This document shows, piece by piece, positions 1 to 7,723 of a DNA stretch of 64,000 nucleotides. A model generated the notes under the pieces. It ran no database searches. It was not told where the DNA came from and was given only the letters and a program-made list of their open reading frames with translations. The first letter of the stretch is position 1. The number at the start of each line of letters is the position of its first letter. The stretch comes from Dyadobacter sp. MSC1_007 (lineage in GTDB: Bacteria; Bacteroidota; Bacteroidia; Cytophagales; Spirosomataceae): contig NZ_JAMOZL010000005.1 in the NCBI RefSeq assembly GCF_023667495.1, forward strand, positions 124,001-188,000. The letters run 5' to 3'. A program made the translations under genes and the position numbers.

Positions 1-1
1 C

Positions 2-676
2 AACTTTTTGCAAGACTGGACCATTAACCCGGATGTGCCGCAAGGCGGAACGGCAACGTGGCGCCTCGATGTAGACGCGGCAGGATCCGGCGTGACCGGC
101 GACTTGTTGGCGCATTGCATTGATACTGCTATGTGGATCAATGGAGGCATTAAGGATGTGTCGGCTGTGGCTGAGACATTCATCAAGGAGCGCAAGCATT
201 CGGATACCGGTCAGGTACAGAAAGTGGGTATCGACGATGCCTGTATTTTTCACTGCCATTTCGATAACGGTTCGTTAGGGCTTTTCGAATCGACGCGCTA
301 TGCGCGCGGCCACAAGGCTCTTTATACTTTTGAAATTAATGGGGAACATGCCTCTATCCGCTGGGATTTGCATGACCTTAACCGCCTGGAATATTTTGAT
401 CATAACGACGAATCGATCGTACGCGGTTGGAGGTCCATTCTGGTAACCGATAGTGATCAGCCTTATATGAAGAGATGGTGGATTCCCGGCACCAGCATTG
501 GTTACGAGCATTCATTTATCCATCAAGCAGCTGATTTCTTTGAAAGTCTGCAAACAGGCGAACCCTGCCGGCCGACATTTAAAGATGCTTACGAAACCCA
601 AAAGGTTTGTGAGGCGGTACTCGCATCTGCGGCTTCGAAAAGCTGGAAGGATACCGGTGTGACCTGGGAAGGGTAA
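2..676 (+). CDS. Gfo/Idh/MocA family oxidoreductase, C-terminal part (5' end outside window)
   Basis: The frame is open from base 2, so only about the last 224 residues are present; the N-terminal Rossmann fold and the catalytic Lys motif lie upstream of the window. The visible part matches the Gfo/Idh/MocA C-terminal alpha/beta domain: it carries a [14 protein letters not shown] segment, where the conserved Asp and His of the substrate pocket sit, followed by the beta-sheet region with FENGSxxxFESTR-like strands (here [17 protein letters not shown]). The family comprises NAD(P)-dependent sugar, inositol and sugar-acid dehydrogenases; the substrate cannot be read from this fragment. The gene ends 83 bases before a CUT2-type sugar ABC transporter on the same strand, which suggests it acts on the sugar or cyclitol imported by that transporter (inference). 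Confidence 0.85.
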   Translation, partial: NFLQDWTINPDVPQGGTATWRLDVDAAGSGVTGDLLAHCIDTAMWINGGIKDVSAVAETFIKERKHSDTGQVQKVGIDDACIFHCHFDNGSLGLFESTRYARGHKALYTFEINGEHASIRWDLHDLNRLEYFDHNDESIVRGWRSILVTDSDQPYMKRWWIPGTSIGYEHSFIHQAADFFESLQTGEPCRPTFKDAYETQKVCEAVLASAASKSWKDTGVTWEG

Positions 677-698
677 GATCCTCGAAATATATTAAACT

Positions 699-745
699 AA
701 GGCTTTAACCAGGTTTCGGCATACATGAAACAGGGTTAAAGCCTT
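699..745 (+). terminator. Intercistronic stem-loop before the ABC transporter genes
   Basis: AAGGCTTTAACC (699-710) pairs perfectly with GGTTAAAGCCTT (734-745), and inside it GTTTC (713-717) pairs with GAAAC (727-731). The hairpin ends 14 bases before the ATG at 760. The right arm is followed by CTTCTTC rather than a clean T run, so it may be a weak terminator or an RNA processing or stability element between dehydrogenase and transporter genes. Confidence 0.6.
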
Positions 746-759
746 CTTCAAATTCTCCC

Positions 760-2262
760 ATGTCCGATTTTATTCTCAAAGTAAAAGGCCTCTCGAAATC
801 CTTTTCAGGTGTCAAAGCGCTGGATAATGTCAGCTTTGAACTGAAAAGAGGGGAAGTGCATGCCTTAATGGGAGAAAATGGCGCCGGAAAATCGACTTTC
901 ATGAAGAGCCTGATTGGTTTGGTGACACCGGATACGGGTGAAATCCTGCTGGAAGGAAAAAGTTTGACAGGTAACGATGTCAATGAAACATTGAAAAAAG
1001 GCATTTCCATGATTCATCAGGAAATCCTCATTGTTCCGGAGTTGACTGTTGCTCAGAATATATTTTTGGGAAGAGAAAAAGAGGCATCCGGAAAAAGTGG
1101 GTTGCTTGCTGGCTGGTTGAACGACTCGGTGATCAACACAAAGGCAGAGCAGCTTTTGACCGGAATGGGCGTCAATATCGCTCCGAAAGCGAAAATGAAA
1201 TACCTGAGCGTAGCGCAAATGCAAATGGTCGAGATTGCGAAGGCTATTTCCAACAATGCCAGGGTGATCATTATGGACGAACCTACGTCGGCAATATCCG
1301 ACAAGGAAGTTGCCGTGCTTTTCAGGATCATCCGAGACCTGAAAGCGAAAGGAGTTGGCATTATTTACATTTCGCACAAAATGGACGAGATTTTCGAGAT
1401 CTCGGACACTATTACCGTATTGCGCGATGGGAAATACATTGGAACCAAAAGCGCGTTCGACCTTGATCGGAGTTCGTTGATATCCATGATGGTAGGTCGG
1501 GAAATCGATCAGATGTTTCCCGAGCCGAGTCAGGGCAATGGAGAAGAATTGCTGTCAGTCGAGAACCTGGGCAGCAATGGGAAATTTTCGAATATCAGTT
1601 TTAAAGTGCGTGCTGGGGAGATACTGGGTTTAGCAGGTCTAATGGGCGCTGGCAGGACCGAAATAGCACGCACGATTTTTGGGCTCGATTCATTTGACGA
1701 AGGTCAGATTCAGATCAAAAACGATGCGGTAAGAATTCGCACACCACGGGAGGCTATTCGAAAAGGAATAGGGTACGTAAGCGAAGATAGAAAAGGGCTG
1801 GGGTTTATTCCCCGAATGTCTGTGAAAGACAATATGACGCTTTCGAGCATCGGTAACCACCGGAAAGGTGCGTTTATCGATCAGCGGAGCGAACAATCGG
1901 CAACGGAGCGGATGATCGCAGACCTGCGTATCAAAACATCCGGTACCCACCAAAAAGTGACTTATCTGAGCGGAGGTAACCAGCAAAAAGTGGTAATCGG
2001 AAAAGTGCTGCTGGCCTCGCCTGAAATTATAATCCTGGACGAACCAACCAGGGGAGTGGACGTAGGGGCGAAATTTGAGATTTATAAACTAATAAGAAAC
2101 CTGGCTGATCAGGGCATTGCGATCATCATGATTTCCTCGGAACTGCCCGAAATACTGGGTATGAGCGACAGGATTTTGGTTTTATCCAAAGGAAAACAAA
2201 CTGCAATGCTATCCAGGGCGGAAGCCACGCAGGAACTGATCATGAAATACGCAGTGGCTTAG
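760..2262 (+). CDS. CUT2-family sugar ABC transporter, double ATPase subunit (RbsA/MglA-like)
   Basis: This 500-residue protein has two ABC nucleotide-binding domains in tandem, the hallmark of the RbsA/MglA/XylG group. The first (about 5-240) has Walker A GENGAGKST near residue 38 and Walker B VIIMDEPTSA. The second (about 255-500) has a degenerate P-loop GLMGAGRTE, a canonical LSGGNQQKVVIGK signature and Walker B IIILDEPTRGVD; the weakened second P-loop is normal for this family. It powers import of a monosaccharide or cyclitol through the permease encoded 16 bases downstream, together with the lipoprotein encoded after it. Ribose, inositol, xylose or galactose are possible substrates. The upstream Gfo/Idh/MocA gene favours a sugar or inositol oxidised after uptake, but this is inference. 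Confidence 0.93.
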   Translation: MSDFILKVKGLSKSFSGVKALDNVSFELKRGEVHALMGENGAGKSTFMKSLIGLVTPDTGEILLEGKSLTGNDVNETLKKGISMIHQEILIVPELTVAQNIFLGREKEASGKSGLLAGWLNDSVINTKAEQLLTGMGVNIAPKAKMKYLSVAQMQMVEIAKAISNNARVIIMDEPTSAISDKEVAVLFRIIRDLKAKGVGIIYISHKMDEIFEISDTITVLRDGKYIGTKSAFDLDRSSLISMMVGREIDQMFPEPSQGNGEELLSVENLGSNGKFSNISFKVRAGEILGLAGLMGAGRTEIARTIFGLDSFDEGQIQIKNDAVRIRTPREAIRKGIGYVSEDRKGLGFIPRMSVKDNMTLSSIGNHRKGAFIDQRSEQSATERMIADLRIKTSGTHQKVTYLSGGNQQKVVIGKVLLASPEIIILDEPTRGVDVGAKFEIYKLIRNLADQGIAIIMISSELPEILGMSDRILVLSKGKQTAMLSRAEATQELIMKYAVA

Positions 2263-2278
2263 GGCCGATAACCAACTT

Positions 2279-3226
2279 ATGAATACAATCTCCTCTTCCC
2301 GATTTGGCAAACTTGGCCAGTATGGTATTTTTCTTGCATTTATATTGATATGCATTGTACTGGCGTTGAGCACCCCTAAGTTTTTTACTGTTTCCAATTT
2401 GCTGATCATAGGTAATCAAGTGTCCATCAATGCATTGCTGGCATTTGGGGTGACATTTGTGATCATTACCGGCGGAATTGATCTTTCCCTTGGCTCGATG
2501 GTGGCAGTAACCGGGGTAGTGGCCGCAACGTTTGCACACCCCGATACCTTTCCATTACTAGTTCCGCTATTTGCCGGACTAGCAGCCGGATCGGCGATAG
2601 GTGCATTCAACGGACTGGTTATTACAAAAAGCAAAGTGCCGCCATTTATCGTCACGCTCGGCACCATGACGATCGGACGTGGCCTGGCGCTGATCCTGAG
2701 CAAGGGCAGACCCATTTCGAATTTATCCGATGCATTCAATTTCATAGGCGGTGGAAATGTCTTCGGCATACCATTTCCGATCATTATCCTCATCATAGCA
2801 TTTGTGATTTGCTCCGTCATCCTCAACAAAACGGTCCTAGGGCGCTACATGTACGCGGTAGGGGGGAACGAGCCTGCGGCGCGCGCGTCGGGTATACGGG
2901 TGAGCAACGTCAAAATGTGGGTATATACCATTTGCGGGCTGCTTTCTGCATTAGGCGGCATTCTTTTGACGTCGCGCATTACAACCGGCCAGCCCAATGC
3001 CGGTGCCGGTTTCGAGCTCGACGCTATTGCCGCAGCCATTATTGGCGGTACCAGCACATCAGGCGGCACTGGCACTATGACGGGGACACTCATCGGCGCA
3101 TTGCTCATCGGCGTGATCAGTAACAGTCTGGACTTGCTCAATGTGACGTCATATTACCAGCAGGTGGTGATGGGAGTGATTATTATTGGGGCGGTGGTTT
3201 TGGATGGGTTGGGGAGGAAGGACTGA
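2279..3226 (+). CDS. CUT2-family sugar ABC transporter permease (RbsC-like)
   Basis: A 315-residue, strongly hydrophobic protein with about eight to ten membrane segments. It matches the branched-chain amino acid/ribose permease fold: N-terminal helix YGIFLAFILICIVLALSTPKF, then the conserved GVTFVIITGGIDLSLGSM block near residues 58-76, PPFIVTLGTMTIGRGLALI, and GGNEPAARASGI, which is the loop contacting the ATPase. It forms the membrane channel, presumably as a homodimer, with the double ATPase encoded just upstream. Its TGA stop lies inside a long purine-rich tract that separates it from the binding-protein gene. Confidence 0.93.
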   Translation: MNTISSSRFGKLGQYGIFLAFILICIVLALSTPKFFTVSNLLIIGNQVSINALLAFGVTFVIITGGIDLSLGSMVAVTGVVAATFAHPDTFPLLVPLFAGLAAGSAIGAFNGLVITKSKVPPFIVTLGTMTIGRGLALILSKGRPISNLSDAFNFIGGGNVFGIPFPIIILIIAFVICSVILNKTVLGRYMYAVGGNEPAARASGIRVSNVKMWVYTICGLLSALGGILLTSRITTGQPNAGAGFELDAIAAAIIGGTSTSGGTGTMTGTLIGALLIGVISNSLDLLNVTSYYQQVVMGVIIIGAVVLDGLGRKD

Positions 3227-3275
3227 GGGAGGAGGAAAGGGAGGAAGGATGAGGGAGGAAGTGGAGGTGGAGGAA
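3211..3275 (+). other. Polypurine tract rich in GGAGG between permease and binding-protein genes
   Basis: Of 65 bases, all but about five are A or G on the plus strand, with repeated GGGAGGAAG-like units and several GGAGG words. It covers the last codons and stop of the permease gene and most of the gap before the binding-protein start. Such tracts can form triplex or slip in replication, and they resemble reiterated Shine-Dalgarno sequences. That would be unusual in Bacteroidota, where most genes do not rely on one. Confidence 0.7.
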
Positions 3276-3333
3276 GTTTGGTGATTTGAAGAACGAAAAA
3301 ATAAAGAAATATACGGCTGCGAGCCGAACGCTT

Positions 3334-4278
3334 ATGAAACATAACGGAATTTTTGCTGCTCTTTTTGCTGCTACTTTGCTGGTTGGTTGTAACCAGTCTA
3401 AAACGAATGAAACCGGGCAAGAAGGCTCTGGAAAGAAACTGGTCATTGGTGCGACGATGCTGAGTATGCAGAATGAATTTATCGTGAATGTCGCTGATGA
3501 AATGGATGCAAAAGCGAAAGAGCTGGGCGTGGAATTGATCATCGTTGACGCGGAACGTTCGGCGTTGAAACAGGTCGAGCAGGTCGAAAGCTTCATTGGT
3601 CAGGGCGTGGATGCCATTATTATGAACCCTTGTGAGGTTGAAGCGAGTTCACCAGCCATTAAGCTGGCGATGGATGCCGGGATTCCGATCATCAATGTGA
3701 ATTCAGAAACTTCCGCGAAACCTACGGCATTTGTAGGGTCGGATGATACCGAGTCGGCTCGTATTGCGATGAAATATATTGTCGAAAAACTCGGAGGTAA
3801 AGGAAACATCCTCATGATGCACGGCTTCATGGGCCAGGCAGCGCAGATCAAGCGGGATAACGGAGCGAAAGAAATATTGAAAGCTAATCCCGGCCTAAAA
3901 CTGCTCGCCGAGCAATCGGGCGAGTGGGACCGTGCAAAAGGGATGTCGCTGGCCGAGAACTGGATACAATCCTATGGCAATCAGATCAATGCCATTTTCG
4001 CGCAAAATGATGAAATGGGAATGGGAGCGGTAAAAGCGCTCGAAGCGGCCGGACTGAAAGGCAAAGTTTTGGTAGTAAGCGTCGACGCCATTCCGGATGC
4101 ATTACAAGCCGTTAAAAAAGGAACGCTGGATGCTACTGTTTTCCAGAATGCAAAGGAGCAAGGCAGCAAAGCAGTTGAAACTGCCGTGAAAGCTGCTAAG
4201 AAGGAGAAATTTGAACAACAGGTGCTTATTCCTTTTCAGCTGGTGACGAAGGAGAATGTGGGGGAGTTTTTGAAATAA
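3334..4278 (+). CDS. Sugar ABC transporter substrate-binding lipoprotein (RbsB-like)
   Basis: I place the start at the ATG at 3334 rather than the upstream TTG at 3286. From 3334 the protein begins with a clean lipoprotein signal peptide ending in LVGC (Cys19). The mature part is a periplasmic-binding-protein type 1 fold (Peripla_BP_4) of the ribose/CUT2 group: KKLVIGATMLSMQNEF opens the first lobe, GVDAIIMNPCEVEASSPAIK and AGIPIINVNSE follow, and NAIFAQNDEMGMGAVKALE marks the second lobe. In a Gram-negative cell it would be anchored to a membrane facing the periplasm and deliver sugar to the permease. It is the last gene of the set. The ligand is not determined by sequence alone. Confidence 0.92.
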   Translation: MKHNGIFAALFAATLLVGCNQSKTNETGQEGSGKKLVIGATMLSMQNEFIVNVADEMDAKAKELGVELIIVDAERSALKQVEQVESFIGQGVDAIIMNPCEVEASSPAIKLAMDAGIPIINVNSETSAKPTAFVGSDDTESARIAMKYIVEKLGGKGNILMMHGFMGQAAQIKRDNGAKEILKANPGLKLLAEQSGEWDRAKGMSLAENWIQSYGNQINAIFAQNDEMGMGAVKALEAAGLKGKVLVVSVDAIPDALQAVKKGTLDATVFQNAKEQGSKAVETAVKAAKKEKFEQQVLIPFQLVTKENVGEFLK

Positions 4279-4281
4279 ATA

Positions 4282-4431
4282 TTACTTATTTTTCTTCGTG
4301 AGAGCGCTCAGATCGGCTGTTTCGAAAAATTTTATGGCGTTATCTACTTTCTTCTGGATAAATGCCTGAACCTGCTGATTGGAAAGAACCTCTCGCTTAC
4401 TTTCCTCAATGCTCTTAACTGGTGGTTTCAT
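4282..4431 (-). CDS. Small 49-aa protein, second of two tandem paralogues downstream of DUF6934 gene
   Basis: An ATG at 4431 opens a 49-codon frame ending at TAA 4282-4284. The product is basic and helical-looking. Its core AFIQKKVDNAIKFFETADLS, followed by a lysine-rich end, lines up with the C-terminal half of the 50-aa product encoded just upstream (AKLEAAIKSLEGIDLTPVL then KK): both read hydrophobic, K/E-rich, AIK, three or four residues, then DL. The two small genes therefore look like a duplicated pair in one operon with the DUF6934 gene. No signal peptide or membrane segment is visible. Function is unknown; a small cognate partner of the DUF6934 protein is a reasonable guess. The gene runs tail to tail with the sugar-binding lipoprotein gene, three bases apart. 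Confidence 0.6.
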   Translation of the reverse strand: MKPPVKSIEESKREVLSNQQVQAFIQKKVDNAIKFFETADLSALTKKNK

Positions 4432-4510
4432 TGGATTCTAAGTTGGAATATAAAACGTACAAATAGCGTTTCAGCAGCAGGTGCCCACTATGGGTACTTC
4501 TGAGTTGGAA

Positions 4511-4663
4511 TTATTTCTTTGCTCCAAGAACAGGAGTCAGATCAATGCCTTCAAGACTTTTGATGGCCGCTTCCAATTTTGCCTGAACACAGGCTTCCGC
4601 TGTTGGATAATAGACGACTTCCCTGGGACGTCGCCGTTCGCTCTTTTTCAAAGTGCTGTTCAT
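4511..4663 (-). CDS. Small 50-aa protein translationally coupled to the DUF6934 gene
   Basis: The ATG (4663-4661) overlaps the TGA stop of the DUF6934 gene (4662-4660) as ATGA, a classic coupling arrangement, and the frame closes at TAA 4511-4513. The product has a basic N-terminus (LKKSERRRPREVVYYP) and a helical C-terminal half (AKLEAAIKSLEGIDL) that resembles the 49-aa protein encoded downstream. Coupling argues strongly that this short frame is genuinely translated and that its product is made in proportion to the DUF6934 protein. No known domain is recognised. A toxin-antitoxin-like or regulatory partnership is possible but unproven. Confidence 0.68.
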   Translation of the reverse strand: MNSTLKKSERRRPREVVYYPTAEACVQAKLEAAIKSLEGIDLTPVLGAKK

Positions 4664-5118
4664 AGTGTTTTTTGTTTAATCAAAAAGGCTTCGTAGTTTG
4701 TATTGGAACGAAATAGCTCAATCTTCGTACCATTCTTTCCATAAATTTCGAGAATATTTTTTACTTCTGAAATCTCGCGGCTGATAATCGCGCGATAAAG
4801 TCTCATGCGACTGGCGGAATTTCCTCTTATGTAAACGCTAGCGAACGGATGGTATTCCAGAAACCGAAGTAAACAATGTATCACAGTTGCCATCACTTTG
4901 CGCATGTCTGAATTATCGCTGACAACGGCGTCCGAGGTGTCCCCATTTTCCAGGATATCTATCAAAGCGAGATTGTAAAGCTTAGGCTCGCCGGGTAGCG
5001 CTCTAAATATTACTTGCTTACGAATACATTTCCATTCGCTAACGCTTTCAAACTCGAAAAGCTGGCAATGGTTTTTTGACTGAAAAGGATAAAACTCTGA
5101 CTGCATACAGACACGCAT
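4660..5118 (-). CDS. DUF6934 family protein
   Basis: A 152-residue cytoplasmic-looking protein. Its middle part reads IFRALPGEPKLYNLALIDILENGDTSDAVVSDNSDMRK, then VMATVIHCLLRFLEYHPFASVYIRGNSASRMRLYRAIISREISEV and a C-terminal FEIYG-like ILEIYG. This pattern (YNLA, D..D, SDN.D..KV.ATV, RGNS..R.RLYR) is what I know from DUF6934, a Bacteroidota family of unknown function often scattered in accessory positions near very small genes. Met5 (5106) is an alternative start. A match to the -7 consensus lies about 50 bases upstream. The gene is followed without a gap by two tandem small genes. Confidence 0.8.
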   Translation of the reverse strand: MRVCMQSEFYPFQSKNHCQLFEFESVSEWKCIRKQVIFRALPGEPKLYNLALIDILENGDTSDAVVSDNSDMRKVMATVIHCLLRFLEYHPFASVYIRGNSASRMRLYRAIISREISEVKNILEIYGKNGTKIELFRSNTNYEAFLIKQKTL

Positions 5119-5165
5119 TAATTAGTCCCATATCGAGGAAGGAAGTTGAGCGGTTGTATGTGGTG

Positions 5166-5173
5166 CAAATGTA
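5166..5173 (-). promoter_or_regulatory. Candidate Bacteroidota -7 element for the DUF6934 operon
   Basis: Read on the minus strand this is TACATTTG, an exact match to TAnnTTTG, 48 bases upstream of the ATG at 5118. No good -33 TTTG is seen at the usual distance, so the call rests on one element. Confidence 0.4.
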
Positions 5174-5186
5174 AAATAATACTGTC

Positions 5187-5221
5187 GTAAAAGTAAAACG
5201 CCTGTCGCTTTACGCTTTTAC
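5187..5221. repeat. Imperfect inverted repeat in the divergent intergenic region
   Basis: GTAAAAG (5187-5193) pairs with CTTTTAC (5215-5221), and the stem continues with TAAA (5194-5197) against TTTA (5209-5212) after a two-base bulge. It lies between the DUF6934 operon and the divergent oxidoreductase gene, just upstream of the -7 match for the former, so an operator role is possible. Confidence 0.45.
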
Positions 5222-5266
5222 CGGCATATGGCATTTGCCAGTTCCTAAAACCAATCAAAATCATTG

Positions 5267-6634
5267 ATGAACACATTCAATATTAACCGCCGGAGCTTTT
5301 TGCATGGCGCTACGGCGGCATTGGCACTTTCTTCATTCGGCGCTAGGGGAATGGACCTGATCAACCCGGCCAAAACACTTCGCGTGGGACTGATCGGAAC
5401 GGGCTGGTACGGTAAAAGCGACCTTTTTAGATTGATACAAGTCGCGCCGGTAGAAGTGCTCGCACTGTGCGATGTGGACAAAAATCAGTTGAATGAGGCC
5501 GGAAAGCTCGTTAGTCAGCGCCAGAAATCGGGTAAAACGCCCAAGTTGTATGGCGACTATCAAAAGATGCTTGCCGAAAATGAAATGGATATTGTGTTGA
5601 TCGGTACACCGGATCATTGGCACGCATTGCAAATGATCGATGCCGTGAAAGCGGGTGCACATGTGTACGTGCAGAAGCCGATCAGCGTGGATGTGATGGA
5701 GGGAGAAGCCATGGTGGCCGCTGCTCGTAAGTATAAAAAGGTGGTGCAGGTAGGAACGCAGCGCAAAAGCACTCCTCATTTGATTGAAGCCAAGAAAAAT
5801 ATCGTCGACGCAGGCTTATTGGGCAAAATATCCCACGTCGAAATGTGCTGCTACTTCCATATGCGCAACAACGGCAACCCACCGGTGGAGGCTGTCCCCG
5901 ATTATCTGGATTACGAAAAATGGACCGGCCCCGCGCCGCTGCGTCCTTACGATGGCTCGCCCCACATCCGCTGGTGGAGGACTTTCATGGAATATGGCAA
6001 CGGCATTACCGGCGACATGTGTGTGCACATGTTCGACACTGTGCGCTGGATGATGAAGCTGGGATGGCCGAAAAAGATCACGTCAACTGGCGGTATTTAT
6101 GTGCAAAAAGAAGGTAAATCGAATATATCGGACACCCAATCGGCGATTTTTGAATACGACGGCCTGAACTGTGTGTGGCAGCATCGTACCTGGGGAACGC
6201 CCAACAACCCGGATTATCCCTGGTCGTTTACGCTCTACGGCGAAAAAGGAACCTTATGGGCCAGCACCATGGCCTACGATTTCATCCCGCAGGGCAAAGG
6301 TGAAAAGATACACAAGGATGTCGTTTATGAGAAAGAAAAGTATCCGGAGGACCTGAAAGAAGACCGGATAGAACTAAATGCGGCCCCTGCAACACGCCTG
6401 CACATGCTTGATTTTCTGAGTGCAATCGATAACAGCAGCAAACCGGTCGCTGATATCGAGGAAGGGCATATATCGACGGCAAGCTGCATTCTGGCAAATC
6501 TTTCGATGAAAACAGGCCGATCAATTGTATATGATCCGATAAAACGCGAAATTGTGGGAGATAGGGAAGCAAATGCACTTTTGGCCCGCGCCTACCGTGC
6601 CCCCTACATTCATCCGGACTATAAAAACGTCTAG
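5267..6634 (+). CDS. Tat-exported Gfo/Idh/MocA family oxidoreductase
   Basis: I start at the ATG at 5267; a TTG lies one codon earlier. The 455-residue product begins with a twin-arginine signal, NRRSFLHGATAALALSS (Arg8-Arg9), so it is probably folded with its cofactor in the cytoplasm and exported. The Rossmann fold follows with VGLIGTGWYGKSDL near residue 40, then IVLIGTPDHWHALQ and VYVQKPISVDV, the QKP version of the family's catalytic Lys motif. The C-terminal domain contains WWRTFMEYGNGITGDMCVHMFDTVRWMM with the conserved Asp and His. Secreted members of this kind are abundant in Bacteroidota and are thought to process glycans or sugar derivatives in the periplasm. A strong terminator follows at 6680. 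Confidence 0.9.
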   Translation: MNTFNINRRSFLHGATAALALSSFGARGMDLINPAKTLRVGLIGTGWYGKSDLFRLIQVAPVEVLALCDVDKNQLNEAGKLVSQRQKSGKTPKLYGDYQKMLAENEMDIVLIGTPDHWHALQMIDAVKAGAHVYVQKPISVDVMEGEAMVAAARKYKKVVQVGTQRKSTPHLIEAKKNIVDAGLLGKISHVEMCCYFHMRNNGNPPVEAVPDYLDYEKWTGPAPLRPYDGSPHIRWWRTFMEYGNGITGDMCVHMFDTVRWMMKLGWPKKITSTGGIYVQKEGKSNISDTQSAIFEYDGLNCVWQHRTWGTPNNPDYPWSFTLYGEKGTLWASTMAYDFIPQGKGEKIHKDVVYEKEKYPEDLKEDRIELNAAPATRLHMLDFLSAIDNSSKPVADIEEGHISTASCILANLSMKTGRSIVYDPIKREIVGDREANALLARAYRAPYIHPDYKNV

Positions 6635-6679
6635 GATAGGTTATTCAGAGTTCGTGGTCCCCATATATTCCCAGTACAT

Positions 6680-6708
6680 CGCGTCCGGCTTAAACCGGGC
6701 GCGTTTTT
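6680..6708 (+). terminator. Rho-independent terminator after the Tat oxidoreductase gene
   Basis: CGCGTCCGG (6680-6688) pairs with CCGGGCGCG (6695-6703), with one G-T wobble and a six-base loop, followed directly by TTTTT. Confidence 0.85.
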
Positions 6709-6833
6709 GCTTTATTTTCTGATCGATATATCAGTTTTATTTGTTTATAAGTTTAATAGATGTTTCAAAGGCATTTAAACCTTTTGCCCCTTTAAACTGT
6801 CAGATAAATATTAAAACCAAACGTTCAAAACAA

Positions 6834-7409
6834 ATGGAAACCATAGTGAAGTTGATAAAATCCGTCGGGATGGCGGTTGTGGCGGGAGTGTTCATCATGG
6901 CGTGCAGCAATGCCCTTCAGGTCAGTTACGATTACGATTCTGCTGTCAATTTAAAGCAATTCAAAACCTTCAAAGTGGAGGCCGAGCGTAACATGGAAGA
7001 GGATCCGCTTTTGGGCAGTGAACTGAACCGAAGGAGACTGGGCGACGCTGTTGTGGAAGTTATGGAATCGAAAGGCTATAAGCTGGATAAACAAAATCCG
7101 GATATCATAGTGCGATTCATGACTGATGTGAAAGACCGTCAGCAAGTGCGTTCCAACAATATGTATTCACCCTATATGTGGTGGTATGGCGGTGGGAACA
7201 ATATCTCCACTTATAATTACCAGGAAAGCCGTTTTATCCTGAATATCTATCAAAAATCGTCAGAGAGGATGGTATGGCAGGGATGGGCTTCCGGAAAAGT
7301 AAAAGCGCCGACCAAAAAGGAAGATCAAAACACAATGATCAAAAACACGATGTCGGATATCCTCCGCTCATTCCCCGAAGCGACGCTGGATACATACAGC
7401 AGAAAGTAA
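6834..7409 (+). CDS. DUF4136 domain-containing lipoprotein
   Basis: The start is the ATG at 6834: from there a signal peptide with lipobox IMAC (Cys24) follows, whereas the longer frame adds 31 residues of low-complexity leader. The 191-residue product then has the DUF4136 pattern: SYDYDSAVNLKQFKTFKV, a stretch of the type LLGSELNRRRLGDAVVEVMESKGYKL, NPDIIVRF, a Tyr/Trp-rich segment (YSPYMWWYGGG) and a C-terminal RMVWQGWASGKV. DUF4136 lipoproteins are widespread in Bacteroidota and Proteobacteria envelopes; their biochemical role is unknown. The gene stands alone between two terminators. Confidence 0.88.
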   Translation: METIVKLIKSVGMAVVAGVFIMACSNALQVSYDYDSAVNLKQFKTFKVEAERNMEEDPLLGSELNRRRLGDAVVEVMESKGYKLDKQNPDIIVRFMTDVKDRQQVRSNNMYSPYMWWYGGGNNISTYNYQESRFILNIYQKSSERMVWQGWASGKVKAPTKKEDQNTMIKNTMSDILRSFPEATLDTYSRK

Positions 7410-7426
7410 CGGGAGCTTGAATTAAA

Positions 7427-7466
7427 AACGAAAAATGCCGGATGTGAAAATCCGGCATTTTTCGTT
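7427..7466. terminator. Bidirectional terminator between convergent genes
   Basis: A perfect 17-bp stem (7427-7443 with 7450-7466) encloses a six-base loop; A-rich and T-rich flanks give a U tract in both directions. The stop codon of the minus-strand gene at 7465 lies at the edge of the stem. Confidence 0.9.
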
Positions 7467-7716
7467 ATTGCGGCGAAGGCAACCTCGGATCTGCCGCTTT
7501 CATACTCATTTCCTCCATTCGTATCTTGATATATTCAACGGGATCTGGCTCTTCGATGGGATAGTGTTTTTCCTCATATTGGTTGACAGCCAAAGCTAAT
7601 TCGTCCAGTTCCAGCGCTTCCTGACTGCCGGAAGGTGCATCAAAGAGTTGATCAATGCGTGTCAAGGCATCGTTGTATTCTCTTTCCGTTGCGATCCGTT
7701 TTGTCTCCATAAGCAT
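7465..7716 (-). CDS. HigA-type antitoxin N-terminal-like protein lacking the HTH domain
   Basis: The 83-residue product has EYNDALTRIDQLFDAP, then GSQEALELDELALAVNQYEE and KHYPIEEPDPVEYIKIRMEE. This closely follows the N-terminal segment of HigA/ImmA-type antitoxins, in which a helix-turn-helix normally begins right after the IRFRME-like motif. Here the protein ends 17 residues later with no helix-turn-helix (MSMKAADPRLPSPQ), and a terminator follows at once. It could be a free-standing version of that domain or the remnant of a truncated antitoxin gene. No toxin gene is adjacent. ATGs at 7716 and 7710 are both usable starts. Confidence 0.65.
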   Translation of the reverse strand: MLMETKRIATEREYNDALTRIDQLFDAPSGSQEALELDELALAVNQYEEKHYPIEEPDPVEYIKIRMEEMSMKAADPRLPSPQ

Positions 7717-7723
7717 CTAAAAA

